From the NCBI GenBank assembly GCA_013396655.1, contig WBMV01002763.1, positions 518,021 through 582,020 of the forward strand: a stretch of 64,000 nucleotides of DNA, given 5' to 3'. The notes below the pieces were generated by a model. It ran no database searches. It saw only the letters and a program-made list of their open reading frames with translations, and was not told where the DNA came from. Numbering within the stretch: position 1 is the stretch's first letter; each line of letters opens with the position of its first letter. Below are positions 53,304-64,000 of this stretch, one piece after another. The position numbers and the translations under genes were made by a program. The DNA is from Campylorhamphus procurvoides. Taxonomy: Eukaryota > Chordata > Aves > Passeriformes > Dendrocolaptidae.

Positions 53304-55502
53304 CAAAAGCAGGGCCGCATTCAAAGGCAAAGTTCTGATGCAGCAAAGTTCTCTTGCATTTTGGGCCATCCTTCTGTCCAGTGACCTATTTTTAATGACC
53401 TATGGAAGAATCTCCCATCTCCACAATTTCTGTGTTAAGCAGCTCACATGAACCTACAAATGCATTTCAGAGTTTAAAATGAATGGGGTTAATTTATTTA
53501 TTTGCCAAGATAAATTTTCAAATCAGATGTTCTTTTTAGGAAGGAAATTGCTTTGAAAGGGTTTAAGTAGATCCAAGTCTTTGCACGTGGAACATGCACA
53601 TGGTGCCTTGTGGAGGCTGTCACTGAACAGGCAGATTGTGATCCAAGCCCAAACAGAGGCAAAACGAGATACTATTCTTGACTTGACCAGACTGAAAAGG
53701 CAATTTTAGGCAGGAAAAAAAATAAAAGTCTTTAAACTGGGATAATGGTTAACTTATCTGAGAAAAACAGAAAGAGCAGCTGAATAACTTCAGCTAAAAA
53801 TGCAACGGATAAACACAATCTGAAGGTAACACATTTCTCACCACTTGAAGCTTTCATCGTTGTGTTTGTGTGGCTCACATACAACATGCTTTAGTCAAAC
53901 ATACCCTACTGGATTAAAGGACAGGGAAATAAGTAAAACTACTTAAATTACATATTCAAAAAGCATATTTCTGCTTTTTATATTTTCATATTAGCTAGAA
54001 ACCTATGAAACGAAGAAATCAGAATGGAAATCTTCACAAATGTTGAGTAAAACAACAGCCCAACAGTTCTCTACCCTCTCTTGACAGCACTTTTCTCCAG
54101 ACTTCTTGACAAACTGCTACAACAAATACATTGTTCAAGTTTCAAATTCATGAAAACCCTAAGGCATCAGTCATCAAAACCCAAGTCTGGGAACCAAAGT
54201 TGCCATCACTGAAGAAAGCCATGTCTTGTAGTTCAAGTTGCAATTTCCTGATCGACATTTGTTGAGGGACTCTACCAAACAAAAACCCAGTCAACCCAAG
54301 CAGCTTGTGAAACTGTGAATTCACAATGGCAATTTCACTTCTTGGCTGAGGTCTTTGGGCAAGTTGCTGGAAAACAGAGTGGAAGACAAACAGGATATCC
54401 CTTCCCAGAACACTCAGTAACTTGCACGTTTCACAATCGATTGTGTTGCACAGAAGCTTCACTTTCTATGCCAGCACCAATATCAGAATAATAAGGAGCC
54501 TGTAACCTCTTTGTCAGTTGGTTTCACAATGAATTCAGGATTTTAGTCTGCCTTTCATACCAACAGCAAAGTTATAAAGGTTTATAAGGGAAGTTCATTA
54601 CTATGCTATCCCCAACTATGTGAAATGAAAAATCTCCCTGTCTTTTGCGTCTGTAACGATGTGCACACAGAGGCTTTCATATCCAGCATAATTTGGACAA
54701 AAATAACATAATATTTTTCAAAACCAAAGAAAGAAGATTACGTGTCATCTCTTTGGAAACTGACTCACTGTAAGAGCATAGGAACCATGCAGAGACATCG
54801 TTTTGGGGGCATTAAAGAAGATTTATTCTTAAAACATCCAGTCTGTTCCCACACTCAAATTGAGGCCCACGTTTCCATCCAGCAGACCAATGTCAAGATC
54901 CACAATGTCTAAGAGAAATTGTCAGTACCAGGTGGATGGACAGATGGGGAAAGCTGGCATTCATTTTTAATATCAGCATTCCTAGAAAAAAATTACTTCT
55001 GGATGGATTTTAAATAATGGAGTTTCCCATCTTAAGGTTTCTAAATTACGTGACCAGCTTCCCATTATTCACATCAGCTCAGGAACAGAAAGGCACAGGC
55101 ATTGACATCCTGCTAAGGATGGCATAGTGAATGGAACAGGTTTTAAGACTTTCTGCAGCTTGGTTGGGGTTTTTGGGGGGGTTTTTTGGATCCCGTCTTC
55201 CACAGTCTAATAACAAACCAGGAGCACATGATCAGTCAGATCCCTGTCTTAGACTATTTCCTAAATTCCTAAATTGCTTTGTAAGCCAGACATAAGTAAA
55301 TGGTTGTTGTTACTGTATTCCTGCTCATGCTTTGAGACTATAAATTATTTAGGAGCTTCTAAACATGTTTGAACAGAGCTCTCCACCAGAGACCACAAAC
55401 GAAAACCACTCACGTTTTTATTATCAAATATTATTAAGATAATTATGTAAAATGACTAAACACAACATCAGGCTCAAGGAAGAAGTAGAACAAACCAAAG
55501 AC

Positions 55503-55511
55503 ACTTGCCTG
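55503..55511 (-). other. CTNNA2: Non-canonical GC splice donor of CTNNA2 coding exon 1
   Basis: Read on the minus strand the junction is CAG followed by GCAAGT. No GT placement keeps both the conserved protein and the phase: exon 1 must end at the Gln codon CAG, because the next exon starts exactly at GTA (Val35) after a clean CCCACAG acceptor. Apart from the C at +2, the site matches the donor consensus perfectly, as is usual for genuine GC-AG introns spliced by the major spliceosome. A sequencing error (C for T) is the alternative. Confidence 0.85.
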
Positions 55512-55610
55512 GGTAACGAGTGGCTCCAACAGCCTCTCCACCGTGAGAGTCCTGATTTCCAAACTTTTGGGGTCCCATTTCAAGATGATAGGTGACGTTG
55601 CAGAAGTCAT
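55509..55610 (-). CDS. CTNNA2: CTNNA2 coding exon 1 (alpha-N-catenin residues 1-34)
   Basis: This exon encodes the N-terminus of alpha-N-catenin, the neuronal alpha-catenin that links cadherin/beta-catenin complexes to the actin cytoskeleton at cell junctions. The translation opens MTSATSPIILKWDPKSLE and closes LLEPLVTQ, exactly 34 codons. The MTSATSPIILKW opening is what I remember as distinctive of CTNNA2; CTNNA1 has a different first ten residues before the shared KWDPKSLEIRTL block. The start at 55610 was chosen because it begins the known family N-terminus; the in-frame Met at 55634 lies in the intron. The start context has A at -3. The exon ends in phase 0 at CAG and is followed by GCAAGT, a GC donor. 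The next exon resumes with VTTLVNTSNK, giving the continuous family sequence. Identification is very secure; paralogue choice rests on recalled family sequences. Confidence 0.95.
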
Positions 55611-55615
55611 ACTCC

Positions 55616-55634
55616 CTGGAACGGAGAAAATCAC
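55616..55634 (-). other. CTNNA2: Probable splice acceptor just upstream of the CTNNA2 start codon
   Basis: On the minus strand the bases ending at 55616 read ATTTTCTCCGTTCCAG, a pyrimidine-rich tract ending in CAG, followed by GGAGT and then the ATG. The exon would thus carry only five bases of 5' untranslated sequence (55611-55615), with the rest of the leader in an unseen upstream exon. This is a sequence-based inference; no transcript was available. Confidence 0.65.
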
Positions 55635-58600
55635 ACAACATCCATTAAAATTATTATTCTAATATCCAAATCCTGCATATCATTTACTTAGAGAATAAAT
55701 ATATACATCCACATCTAAAACAATTCTCCATAATTTCACTACTGTTCCTCTACTCCCAAGAGCTCCCAAGAGCACCACTGGCTGTCTAAACATTTATATC
55801 CAAAATTCTTTTTGCTCCTGTCCCCTTTAGGAACAGACACTGCAACAGCACAGCAGATGGAGATGTCCTGGAGGAGCTGCATCCTGTGGAGGGCACACAC
55901 AGGGCAGGCTCATCCTGAAGGAGTGCAGCCAAAAGAGAGAATTCCAACTGGAGCAGGGGAAGGGTGTGAGGAAGGACTGGGAGTGTCAGGAACTTACTGC
56001 AACCCCCACATCTCCCTGTGCTGCTCAGAGTTGGGAGAAGGAGGTAGAAGAGTTACAAGGGAAGCAGAGACTGAGGAAAAAGTCAAGGTGGAGGAAGGCA
56101 TTTTAGACTTTGCCTTTTCTCCCCCTGCAATCCAACTCTACTTTAATTAGAAATAAATTTTAAAATCATTTTCCCCGAATCTGTTTTGCCTGTGACAGTA
56201 ACTGGCAAATGATCTCCCTGACTTTATCTCCACCTCTGAGGTCTTCATCCCATTTTCTCCCCCTGTCCTGCCAAGGATGGGCAGTGAGGAGCATCTTGGT
56301 GGGCACTTGGCTGCCAGGCAAGGTCAACCCACCCACACGTGGAATAAAACAAATTCAAAAACTCTCTTCAGATTTGTAAATAGAACTTCCCCACAGCATT
56401 CAGCACCTCTTCATTTTGCATCCAAAAGAGCAGAACTCATTTAAAACCAGAAAAGGATTCTCCTGCCCACCCGACACTTAAAAGCTTAAACAGGGCTTAA
56501 AACGAAGGCAACAGCAAGTTGCTGTCATTTGATTTGCCATTTCAGGTTTTCCTGCAATTTTCTAGGCAGTTGAACTTCATTTTTGAAATTCCAGGTAAAG
56601 AGAAGCCCAGCTGTCAGGTTGTGAGAGACATCCAATACACCTCACTGAGCTGGAAAGTGATTTTGGAAAAGTATTTGGGGACAAGCAAAGCCACCGATTT
56701 CTCCATAATAAAAACAAGAAGATAGAATAGTTTGATGAAAAATTGTTTATTTTAAATAATTCTGGTTGAAATATTTCCTTGTATTTTAAAATTAAAAAAA
56801 AATAAAAGTCCCATATGCCATGAGAACTCCAAAAGGGAAAGACAAGCAACTAGTATCATATTGGACATTCTTTAAGTGAGATGCAAGTCAAGTCCTGTGA
56901 ATGTAATATCCCAAAAGTTTTAATTGTGTTCTCCATAGAACTATGTTTAACCAACAAGGTAATTTCAGTAATAAAATTTAAAAATAAATAAATAAACCCC
57001 CCCATCACTGCAAATAAGTGAACAAAATCAAAAGACATTCAGCTATTGCTCCTTGAATCACAAACCACTTCATAAAGCTTTATTCAATAAGGTATATAGT
57101 AAGGACTTAGCCAAATTATCTAGTGCACTCAAAATAAATTCTACTGCTTCATTCAGGAGAATGTCTTGACTGATTACTATCAATCAAAATTAAAGTCTCT
57201 GCAAAAATTCATTCACAGGCTGCAAAGGATTCTCCCTGTGATAAAATGCTTGCTCAAAAAGAGGCAGATCAGAACTCCCTAATAAATGTATTTATAAATC
57301 ACACATAAAACCCACCCTCAGGCTCCTCTCATGTGCAAACATTCGGTGACAGAATTATCTGACAACATTTAGGGTGTGCTAAAATTGTTATTCCTCATTT
57401 ACCACTCGTCTGCAAAAAGAATCATTTCCATGTTTTACAGGGTGAAAACACCCAGATGTGATCAAAGAAAACCATGGGACAGTTCCCAGTTGCTGCAAAC
57501 ATGGCTCATGTGGGAGCCATCCCCACTTTTCCAACACAGAGTGTTTAAGCATCTCTCAGAACACACTTTTTTCTATAAAAATGCTTGACACTCCAGCTGG
57601 CCCCTGGGTTCAAAAAATAATTCTGAAGTAGACAATTATTCTAGTCAATAATTTATGAGTTATGATCCTTCCAAATGTGTTTCATACAGTCTTTCTTTTT
57701 AATAAGCCCACTTTCCCTTGCTATTATCATGAGTTCTCAAACATGCTCTTGTCAGAATATAAAAATAAATTCCAAGCTGTAGCACAGTCCAAAGCCTACA
57801 AAAACAAATTAATTTCAGTGGATGACAATCACACAGGTGACACTAAAGATAACCTGGCTAATCAGTTCTTGCAATCAGAACACAGCCACAGATTCCAGCT
57901 TTACTGAGAAATAAAATACTCTTCAGAACTCAATACAAAAGGGAGAGTGATGCTTTCAAATATAAAATTACATAGACAAGAAAAAGCCTTATTAAAAACT
58001 TCTAAGATAGGGTTTTATTTGCAATAAAATCTACCCCACAACAGCAAATAAATAAAAGTAACAAGCCAAATTAATGCATTTTCCCCCACATTCCTCCAGC
58101 TGCTGTCACAACAGCAATTTTAAATGACAAGACTATAAAGAAGTTGCCTGCCCAAGTACAAGTATATAAATAAATGGAATATTTCTTCCTTGCCACTTCC
58201 ACAATGAACTTCCCAGACCAAACGGAGAACAGGGACTGCCCAGGTGGATGAAGGACAGGATGCTAAGAATATCCTATAACTGTTTGACCAAATAATCCCC
58301 AAACAAGTAGCTGCAAGTACCTCACTGAAAACATGAATTGTATTTTAACTTACAGCTGCCTTGGGCTGTGCAGTACCTATGAGGGAGATAACCTCTGTGA
58401 AAGAGGGTAACAGCATACCATAATATTTTTCATATAAATATAAAAATGTATTATGATAGGGAGAATTTTAGCAGACACTTTCTACACTAGACTCATACCC
58501 ACTATTGTCCTAAGTAGCTTCATTTTTCTGCTTTCCCATGGAGTTATTTACTGTCATACTGATCACTTATGGTCATTTTTTAAATGCTCAGCAACGTATT

Positions 58601-60682
58601 AGGAAACCAATCCATTTGTCTATTTGAAATCAAGTCTCTCATCTGTAATTCAGGAACATGTACTGATTGTTCTTTGGGGTAAATCTCATGGGATGAAAGT
58701 TCACCTCGTGATTTTAGGATTGTAGAGTTAAGGAAACATTTTGATCTGAAAGCTTCTGTGAAACTTAATTGCTGTTTCTCACACATGTTATCAACAGGCT
58801 GACTGTGATTAATAAGCCTAAATTTCAAAATTGCTATTGTTAAATAAAGAAATTATGTTAATGGTGCCATAGTAATAATGCTATAGAAGCATATAGACAG
58901 TGCAGTCCTAACCCTGAAACCAGTTCCAGACTTTTTACAAGAATGTATTTAAGGGATTCTATTGCCTGTTTGTTTTCTTCCTTGAGCATGTGCCAAAATG
59001 CCTCTTTAAAGCTTTTAGCTTTTCCTAAATACAGCAATACAGAAATGTCTCTATGCAGTTCAGTAATGCTGTGTGAACATTAGTTTAGGCAGTTTGTCTT
59101 CACAGCGTCTCTGTAAAGAAAATAAGTATTTACTCTAGTAAATACTAACAAGTATTTCCTTGGACAAGTGGAACAAGCGGATTCCTGTATCAAACTATCA
59201 GTGGAATTCTTCATTTCGTAACAGTCACCCAAAATCCAACCCCACACTACCTTTATCACCAACCCTTACAGACAGCAGAATTTTACATTTTTGGCACATT
59301 GTACAAACCCAACACATTCTGCATGTGGACTTGTTTTTGTGTCACACCACAATGTATTGTTCTCCTCTACAATAGCTCCACTCTCTTTGTGACTTACCCT
59401 GACATGCATTCCCATGGTCAAAGCTGCTGCCAAGTGACAGCTCAGCTCATATCTGTGCTGAAACTTCAGTGTAACAGTAAAAATATTTTAAATCCACAGA
59501 AGCAAAAGCAACATTTGCTGAGGCAAACTGATAATTTTTCAGAAACAGAAACATTGCCATTCTTGAACAAGCCTCCAGTTGTTAGCCCAGCTCATGGCTG
59601 CAATGCAGAACAGTGCAGACATGAGAGAAAGATGCTAAACATCTCATACTGAATAAAGTAATAAATAAACCCATTCTACCTGATTCACAGCAAGGCTGGA
59701 GGATTAACCTGGTGCCAATACTACACTGGTGATGCTGGCAGCACAAGTTTGTACTTCTATTTGCTACTGGAAGGCAAAAAATGATCTTCATCAGTTTAAG
59801 AAAGATGTCCAGCAAAGGAGAAAATCAGGAAGTTAAGAGGAGTCAAAAGGCAAGATAATAATAATTTAGCCCATGTTTCCAAATAGTAAATTTAAAATAC
59901 TAAATTTATGACATCTAATGCTGCAAGGCATTTATATGGATTATTCGAGGTACTTTACAAATGGTTCTTCCACATCAGTCACCATCTCAGCTTGCAGTGC
60001 CCATGTCCAGACTCATTGGGCACTTCCACACATGCTTAAAAACCACCTGAGCTTCCAGCACATTTGTACCCTTTGCCCTTGGTAACAGGACTGTGGATTC
60101 CACCAAGAAGGGAACCTGGTGGAACACTACCTAACCCTACAGAAGGAAAACAAGTGTTCAGTTCTGCCTGACTCTGAAGCCACAGGTAACAGGCAAAGCT
60201 CCCAGCTCAGCAGGTGGAGGGCAGGGCAGCCCCTCCAGCAGCACCACACACACACAGAGCCTGGTTTGAGATGAGTTAGAAACTGCCAAACAGCCTGTGC
60301 TTCCCTGGTTCTCATCCCAAGACTGAGAGCCACGTTAAAACAAACACCTCTCTACACCGAGTCAGACTTGTGTGAGGAAGACGGGATTTCCTTACAGCAG
60401 GATGCACAATCTCTGGAGACAGACACAGAAACAATCCGACTGATCTCACAGACATTTATGTGTTTCACTGGGAGCTGGGAATCTAAATATGTGAGTGGCT
60501 ACACCCTCGAGTCTGCCTGGAAAGCATAACAGCATTTGGAGATGCACAAGCTGAATCTGGATTACCTTGGACAGGTCCAGGATAAGCTGAAGCACAGAAT
60601 CAACTAGCTCAGCTATTAGAAATTAATAAAACACACACACTGGGGAGACCAACACCTGGCTCATCTGGCTGGCAAGGGGCTG

Positions 60683-60810
60683 CAGATATAGAGAGATTAG
60701 ATAGATAGATAGATAGATAACATAGATAGATAACATAGATAGATAACATAGATAGACCTAATGTTATATACAGATATAGATATATAGATACAGACCTGGT
60801 GTTATATATA
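60683..60810. repeat. Compound GATA tetranucleotide and 13-base minisatellite
   Basis: An ATAG/GATA run at 60697-60720 passes into about three copies of a 13-base unit, 'taacatagataga', and then into TATA/GATA sequence. The segment 'gacct..tgttatata' occurs at 60755 and again at 60793. This is a slippage-grown array. Confidence 0.93.
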
Positions 60811-61237
60811 GCTGAGATTCTGTTACCTTCCATTTACCTGCAGTATTGAGCAATGCAGTAGTACCTGTGATCTGACCTGAGCAGATTCAAAGTGGAGTTG
60901 CAAGAGCTCTGATACCCAAGGGAGCCCCGTTCCCAGCGCTATTCCCAACCCATTTGCCCGTTCTCTGTCTCTGCTAACACAAGAATACAAATAGAGATAG
61001 GAGGACAAAGGGCAGGAGTGCATAACAATTGCAGAGAAGGGAAATAAAGGGGAAATACTAAGAGGACACAGACTAACAATGAGGAGTAAAAGTGCAGTGG
61101 AAAAGGGAATAGAGAACATCCCTTTCTCCAGATGAAAGCACTTATCATTAGTCAATGACAGCCCAGTGCTGCCTCCAGCAGATCTGGCTGAAACAATCAC
61201 AGTTCAAACAGACAGTTCCATCCCCTTGCTTAAAAAA

Positions 61238-61278
61238 NNNNNNNNNNNNNNNNNNNNNNNNNNNNNNNNNNNNNNNNN
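61238..61278. other. Assembly gap, 41 N
   Basis: A run of 41 undetermined bases between 'ccttgcttaaaaaa' and 'ggggaataaataaac'. The flanks suggest a homopolymer-rich spot that was not resolved. An open frame that seems to cross it (61155-61607) has no meaning. Confidence 1.
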
Positions 61279-63607
61279 GGGGAATAAATAAACAGAGCTG
61301 GATGGTTTGGAGGAATATAAGCAATATGTCTCCTTTTCTAACAACTTTTTGTTGTACTTATTTGTATCATAAATATGACTCTTCTCTCTTCCTTCCTAAA
61401 ACAAGCCAAACTAAACCTTCAGGCTCAATTCCCAAGCTTAACCACGCAGGAATTCCTAATTTGAGCTCTTCTAAGCTCCCAACTTCCTTTTGGATTCACA
61501 GCCCTCTCCCCTTCTCACGGTGGGGTGAGATCCTGGTTTGGCTTCAACTAAACAAAGTTCTGAAATGGAAGCAGCCAATGAGGCAAACTCAGATCCTTAA
61601 CCAGTAAACCATCAAAAGGAGGGAAAAGGCCTTGACGAGGTAACAGAGCCAGAGGGACAAAGCCCATGGAGTGCCCCAAGAGAGCAACAGGAAAGCTAAA
61701 AAAAGGCAATGACTGAGTGATTATTCACACTCCAGTCACATTAACCAACTCAGTCTTGGAGGCAACAGCCTACACCAAGACCTGAGTGAGACACCAGGGC
61801 AAAGTGCCTTCAGAAATCCAAGATCCCATGAAGAACTGGCAGGGAAGGTGCAAACAGCAGCACCAGGGGCAGAGGAACAGGGGGGTTCCACCCACACCCC
61901 CAAGACCTGCTGCTGCTTCTGCTTTAACCAGAAAGTGAGAATGTATTTCAAAATTCAGTGCAAAGCTACGTGCAATGTCCAAATCATTTTTATCTACTAT
62001 ATGGCTTAGAAAAAGAATTCTGTTTTAAAGGGTCACACATCTCCAGCTACGTTCTGAGTACCTGCTTGGGCTCCCCCATCATTCAACACTCAGGTGACGT
62101 TTACTGCTTAGTAGATCCTTCCTCCAGGGAGATGTTAAATACAATATCCAAGCCTTAAAACACCTAAAATTCAAATGGTCGGTTCTCCATGAGTAGCCTG
62201 GTGATTTGGAGAGTTCTGTCCCTAGGAAGGATGAAAAATAGGGTTGTTCACATTTGTTTGCTCTAGTAAATATGAGTAGAATGATTTGAAAAGTAATTTA
62301 CGCCAAGATGAGGAAGTAATGAAAGTGCTTGAAAGCTGCTTTGAACAGCCATACATAAAATCCCTACATTCAAATAATTTATCTTGGATTATTTATACAA
62401 GCATGCTTTTTTCCACTGAATAACTCTCACAAGTCAAGGTAGGGGAGCTTCCTAAAAAGCTCAGGGAAATAGAAGACTTTAAGGAAGCTGCACCAAAAGG
62501 CAGCCCTGTCACTCCTGAAAAATCTGAACAGCCACAGATTTTTACCTGTATTAACCTGGTCACATTCCCTAAGAGCAGTGAAGCATTAAGAATCTTTGGT
62601 TTAAACTTTCATGTTTGCTCCCTTGCAACACAGAATTTGTATCACAAATTCCAGCGTTTCTGCAAAAAGAGTCCTTGAACTTGGCTCCAGCCATGACCTT
62701 GCAAGCCCCTGCTTCTGCATGTAGGGGTCATCCTTTCCCTGTAAGTACCCTGTTTACAATTCCTCATGCTTGGAAACTCCAATTAGCCTTACCTCTGTAT
62801 TGCCCTGCAGCTGCTCTTCACTTCTCTGAATGAGAACTCTTTATACCACAAGGCCAATCGCTGCTGCCTCCAGATAAAGCAATTTACAGTTTTTCCTATG
62901 GAGAGTCAAAGCTTTAGGGGTTTTGGAGCTTTTTTTGGTTTGGTTAGTTTTTTAAGGAGACTGTTTCCCTGCTAGTTTCACTATGCTAGTTCCATCTCTA
63001 CATATATTTGTCTTTCATTAAGCCTTAAATAATCTGATTATTTATTATTTCAATTAAGAGGTTTTGGCTCTTGCTCCTACAGGTCCAACACTATTTTCCT
63101 GCACTGAACAGAATCTTTTAGTCACCTGAACTAGAGATACAAAGAGCCAAAGCTTGTACAATTTCACTGTGACCAAGTGGATGAGAACAGTCTCCCCCTG
63201 CCCTTGGAAAGTCTGCAAGCCTCCAGACTATGGAGAAGGAGCTGTTCCATTTTCCAGCTCCATAACCAACAAGTTAAATAGGACTGTTTTTAAACAAAGC
63301 CCAGTAGGAGAGCAGTTGACATTCTCCTCAGCAATTAATATTAGGGGTCATTAATAACCTCTCTGAACATTCCCACCAACTTCTAGCTGTTCACATTGTC
63401 TGGCATCGGCATTTTTCCAGCTGTTCATCCACTGAGAAATTCCTAAAAACCATAAAGAAATTTATCACCTAACCTTGTGCTCATTAAATCTGCTCCTTCT
63501 TTAAACATTTTACAGAAAGTTGCTTTATTTCTAAAAAACCCATTCAGAATGGGCCTTGTTCTGAGAGAAGCCACATGTACCACTCTATAATTATTTACCA
63601 CTAATTC

Positions 63608-63622
63608 AAAAAAAAAAAAAAA
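63608..63622. repeat. A homopolymer
   Basis: Fifteen consecutive A bases, close to a possible CR1 terminal repeat. Other A or T runs of 8-15 bases occur at 2363, 11210 and 18911. Confidence 0.9.
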
Positions 63623-63636
63623 GGACAAAGCAAAAA

Positions 63637-63654
63637 ATCACAGAATCACAGAAA
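63637..63654 (-). mobile_element. Possible CR1 3' terminal repeat only
   Basis: 'aatcacagaatcacagaa' looks like the CR1 terminal octamer repeat read in reverse, but nothing of the element body follows. It could be coincidence. Confidence 0.35.
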
Positions 63655-64000
63655 ATCTGCAAGGATAGAAATAAATAGCAATAATAACAACAAAACTGCT
63701 TAGTCACTTATCACTGAAAATATTCCTGACATGATTCTTATGCTGATGGATGCTTTAAATAAAGCACAATGCCATCCATGATGACATCCAAAAAGTTTTT
63801 CCCCATATGTGTGTTCACAGGATTTGCTGTGGTTCTGGTAGTTGGGAAATACTGAAATAAAATGTGGCATAAGAATTGCATCACCATTCTAATCTCAAAG
63901 GAATTAACTGAATTAATAAAGGTCTGCATTTCCTATTCAGAAGAGTCCTTCATTCAAAAAGAAGTGGTGCAATCAGAGAACACACGCAATTTCTAATGTA

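Larger units (their letters stand above)
20353..55508 (-). other. CTNNA2: CTNNA2 intron between coding exons 1 and 2 (35 kb, GC-AG)
   Basis: A phase 0 intron bounded by a GC donor and an AG acceptor. It carries twelve or so CR1 pieces, a GA microsatellite, an A-rich tract, a 69-base direct duplication and a long imperfect inverted repeat, all entered separately. The remaining stretches, including 20353-22847, 25530-28620, 30125-32608, 32706-36499, 37435-40202, 40381-45031, 45084-48344, 50260-51700 and 53304-55502, show no gene or repeat I recognise. No second gene on either strand is supported. Confidence 0.9.
55616..64000 (-). other. CTNNA2: Intron upstream of the CTNNA2 start codon
   Basis: Upstream of the first coding exon on the minus strand, presumed to be the intron separating it from a non-coding leader exon. 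It contains a GATA-type microsatellite, a 41-base N gap, an A-tract and a CR1 tip. No CpG island, promoter or untranslated exon is evident, so the transcription start is probably outside the window. A slightly GC-rich patch at 55830-56130 has an open frame but no protein likeness. Confidence 0.65.

Noticed and set aside
54148..54462. Minus-strand open frame of 104 codons that reads somewhat like protein
   Set aside because: No known domain, no continuation upstream or downstream, and no splice sites that would join it to CTNNA2 in frame. Kept only as a candidate for a similarity search.
55155..55192. G- and T-run segment ('ggggtttttgggggggtttttt') resembling telomeric or quadruplex sequence
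   Set aside because: Only two G runs of four or more, so an intramolecular quadruplex is not supported, and the telomere hexamer is absent.
55812..56150. Plus-strand open frame of 112 codons in a GC-richer patch near the CTNNA2 start exon
   Set aside because: No recognisable motif and no promoter-like CpG island; the patch is probably an unremarkable GC-richer intron segment.
61155..61607. Plus-strand open frame of 150 codons containing unknown residues
   Set aside because: It only stays open because it crosses the run of N; the flanking parts are not protein-like.

Overview
This window is a piece of a vertebrate nuclear genome, almost certainly a bird. It is AT-rich and mostly intronic, with long stretches lacking open reading frames. 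It is littered with short 5'-truncated CR1 LINE copies of the avian type, whose 3' ends read like 'ttccaacccaaaccattctgtgattctg'-style tails (broken here by strand and divergence). A songbird is plausible from the CR1 flavour ('ccagggatccaggggcagcc'), but that is inference. No bacterial-type operon, CRISPR array or plasmid feature is present.

The only gene I can support is CTNNA2 (alpha-N-catenin, alpha-catenin 2) on the minus strand. Its first three coding exons are visible: 55509-55610 (residues 1-34, with the start codon), 20157-20352 (residues 35-99 plus one base) and 1525-1695 (the split Gly100 through Val156 plus one base). Phases and splice signals fit together without a break, and the encoded residues match alpha-N-catenin rather than alpha-E or alpha-T. 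The rest of the gene lies beyond the low-coordinate edge. A non-coding 5' exon and promoter must lie upstream, at higher coordinates, and I did not find them.

Layout: 1-1524 is the start of the intron after coding exon 3. 1696-20156 is an 18.5 kb intron carrying CR1 pieces, conserved-looking AT-rich homeodomain-motif blocks near 5.6-7.1 kb and 8.6 kb, and a retrovirus-like degraded element near 15.4-16.6 kb. 20353-55508 is a 35 kb intron with CR1 copies, a direct duplication and an inverted repeat; it begins with a GC rather than GT donor. 55616-64000 is the intron upstream of the start codon, with a GATA-type microsatellite and a 41-base assembly gap.

How the parts work together: the three exons encode the N-terminal beta-catenin-binding and dimerisation region of alpha-N-catenin, which ties cadherin complexes to actin in neurons. 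Everything else is intronic sequence, of which only a few blocks look as if they might be regulatory. I found no convincing new biological system. The best leads are the non-canonical GC-AG intron and the envelope-like retroviral remnant.
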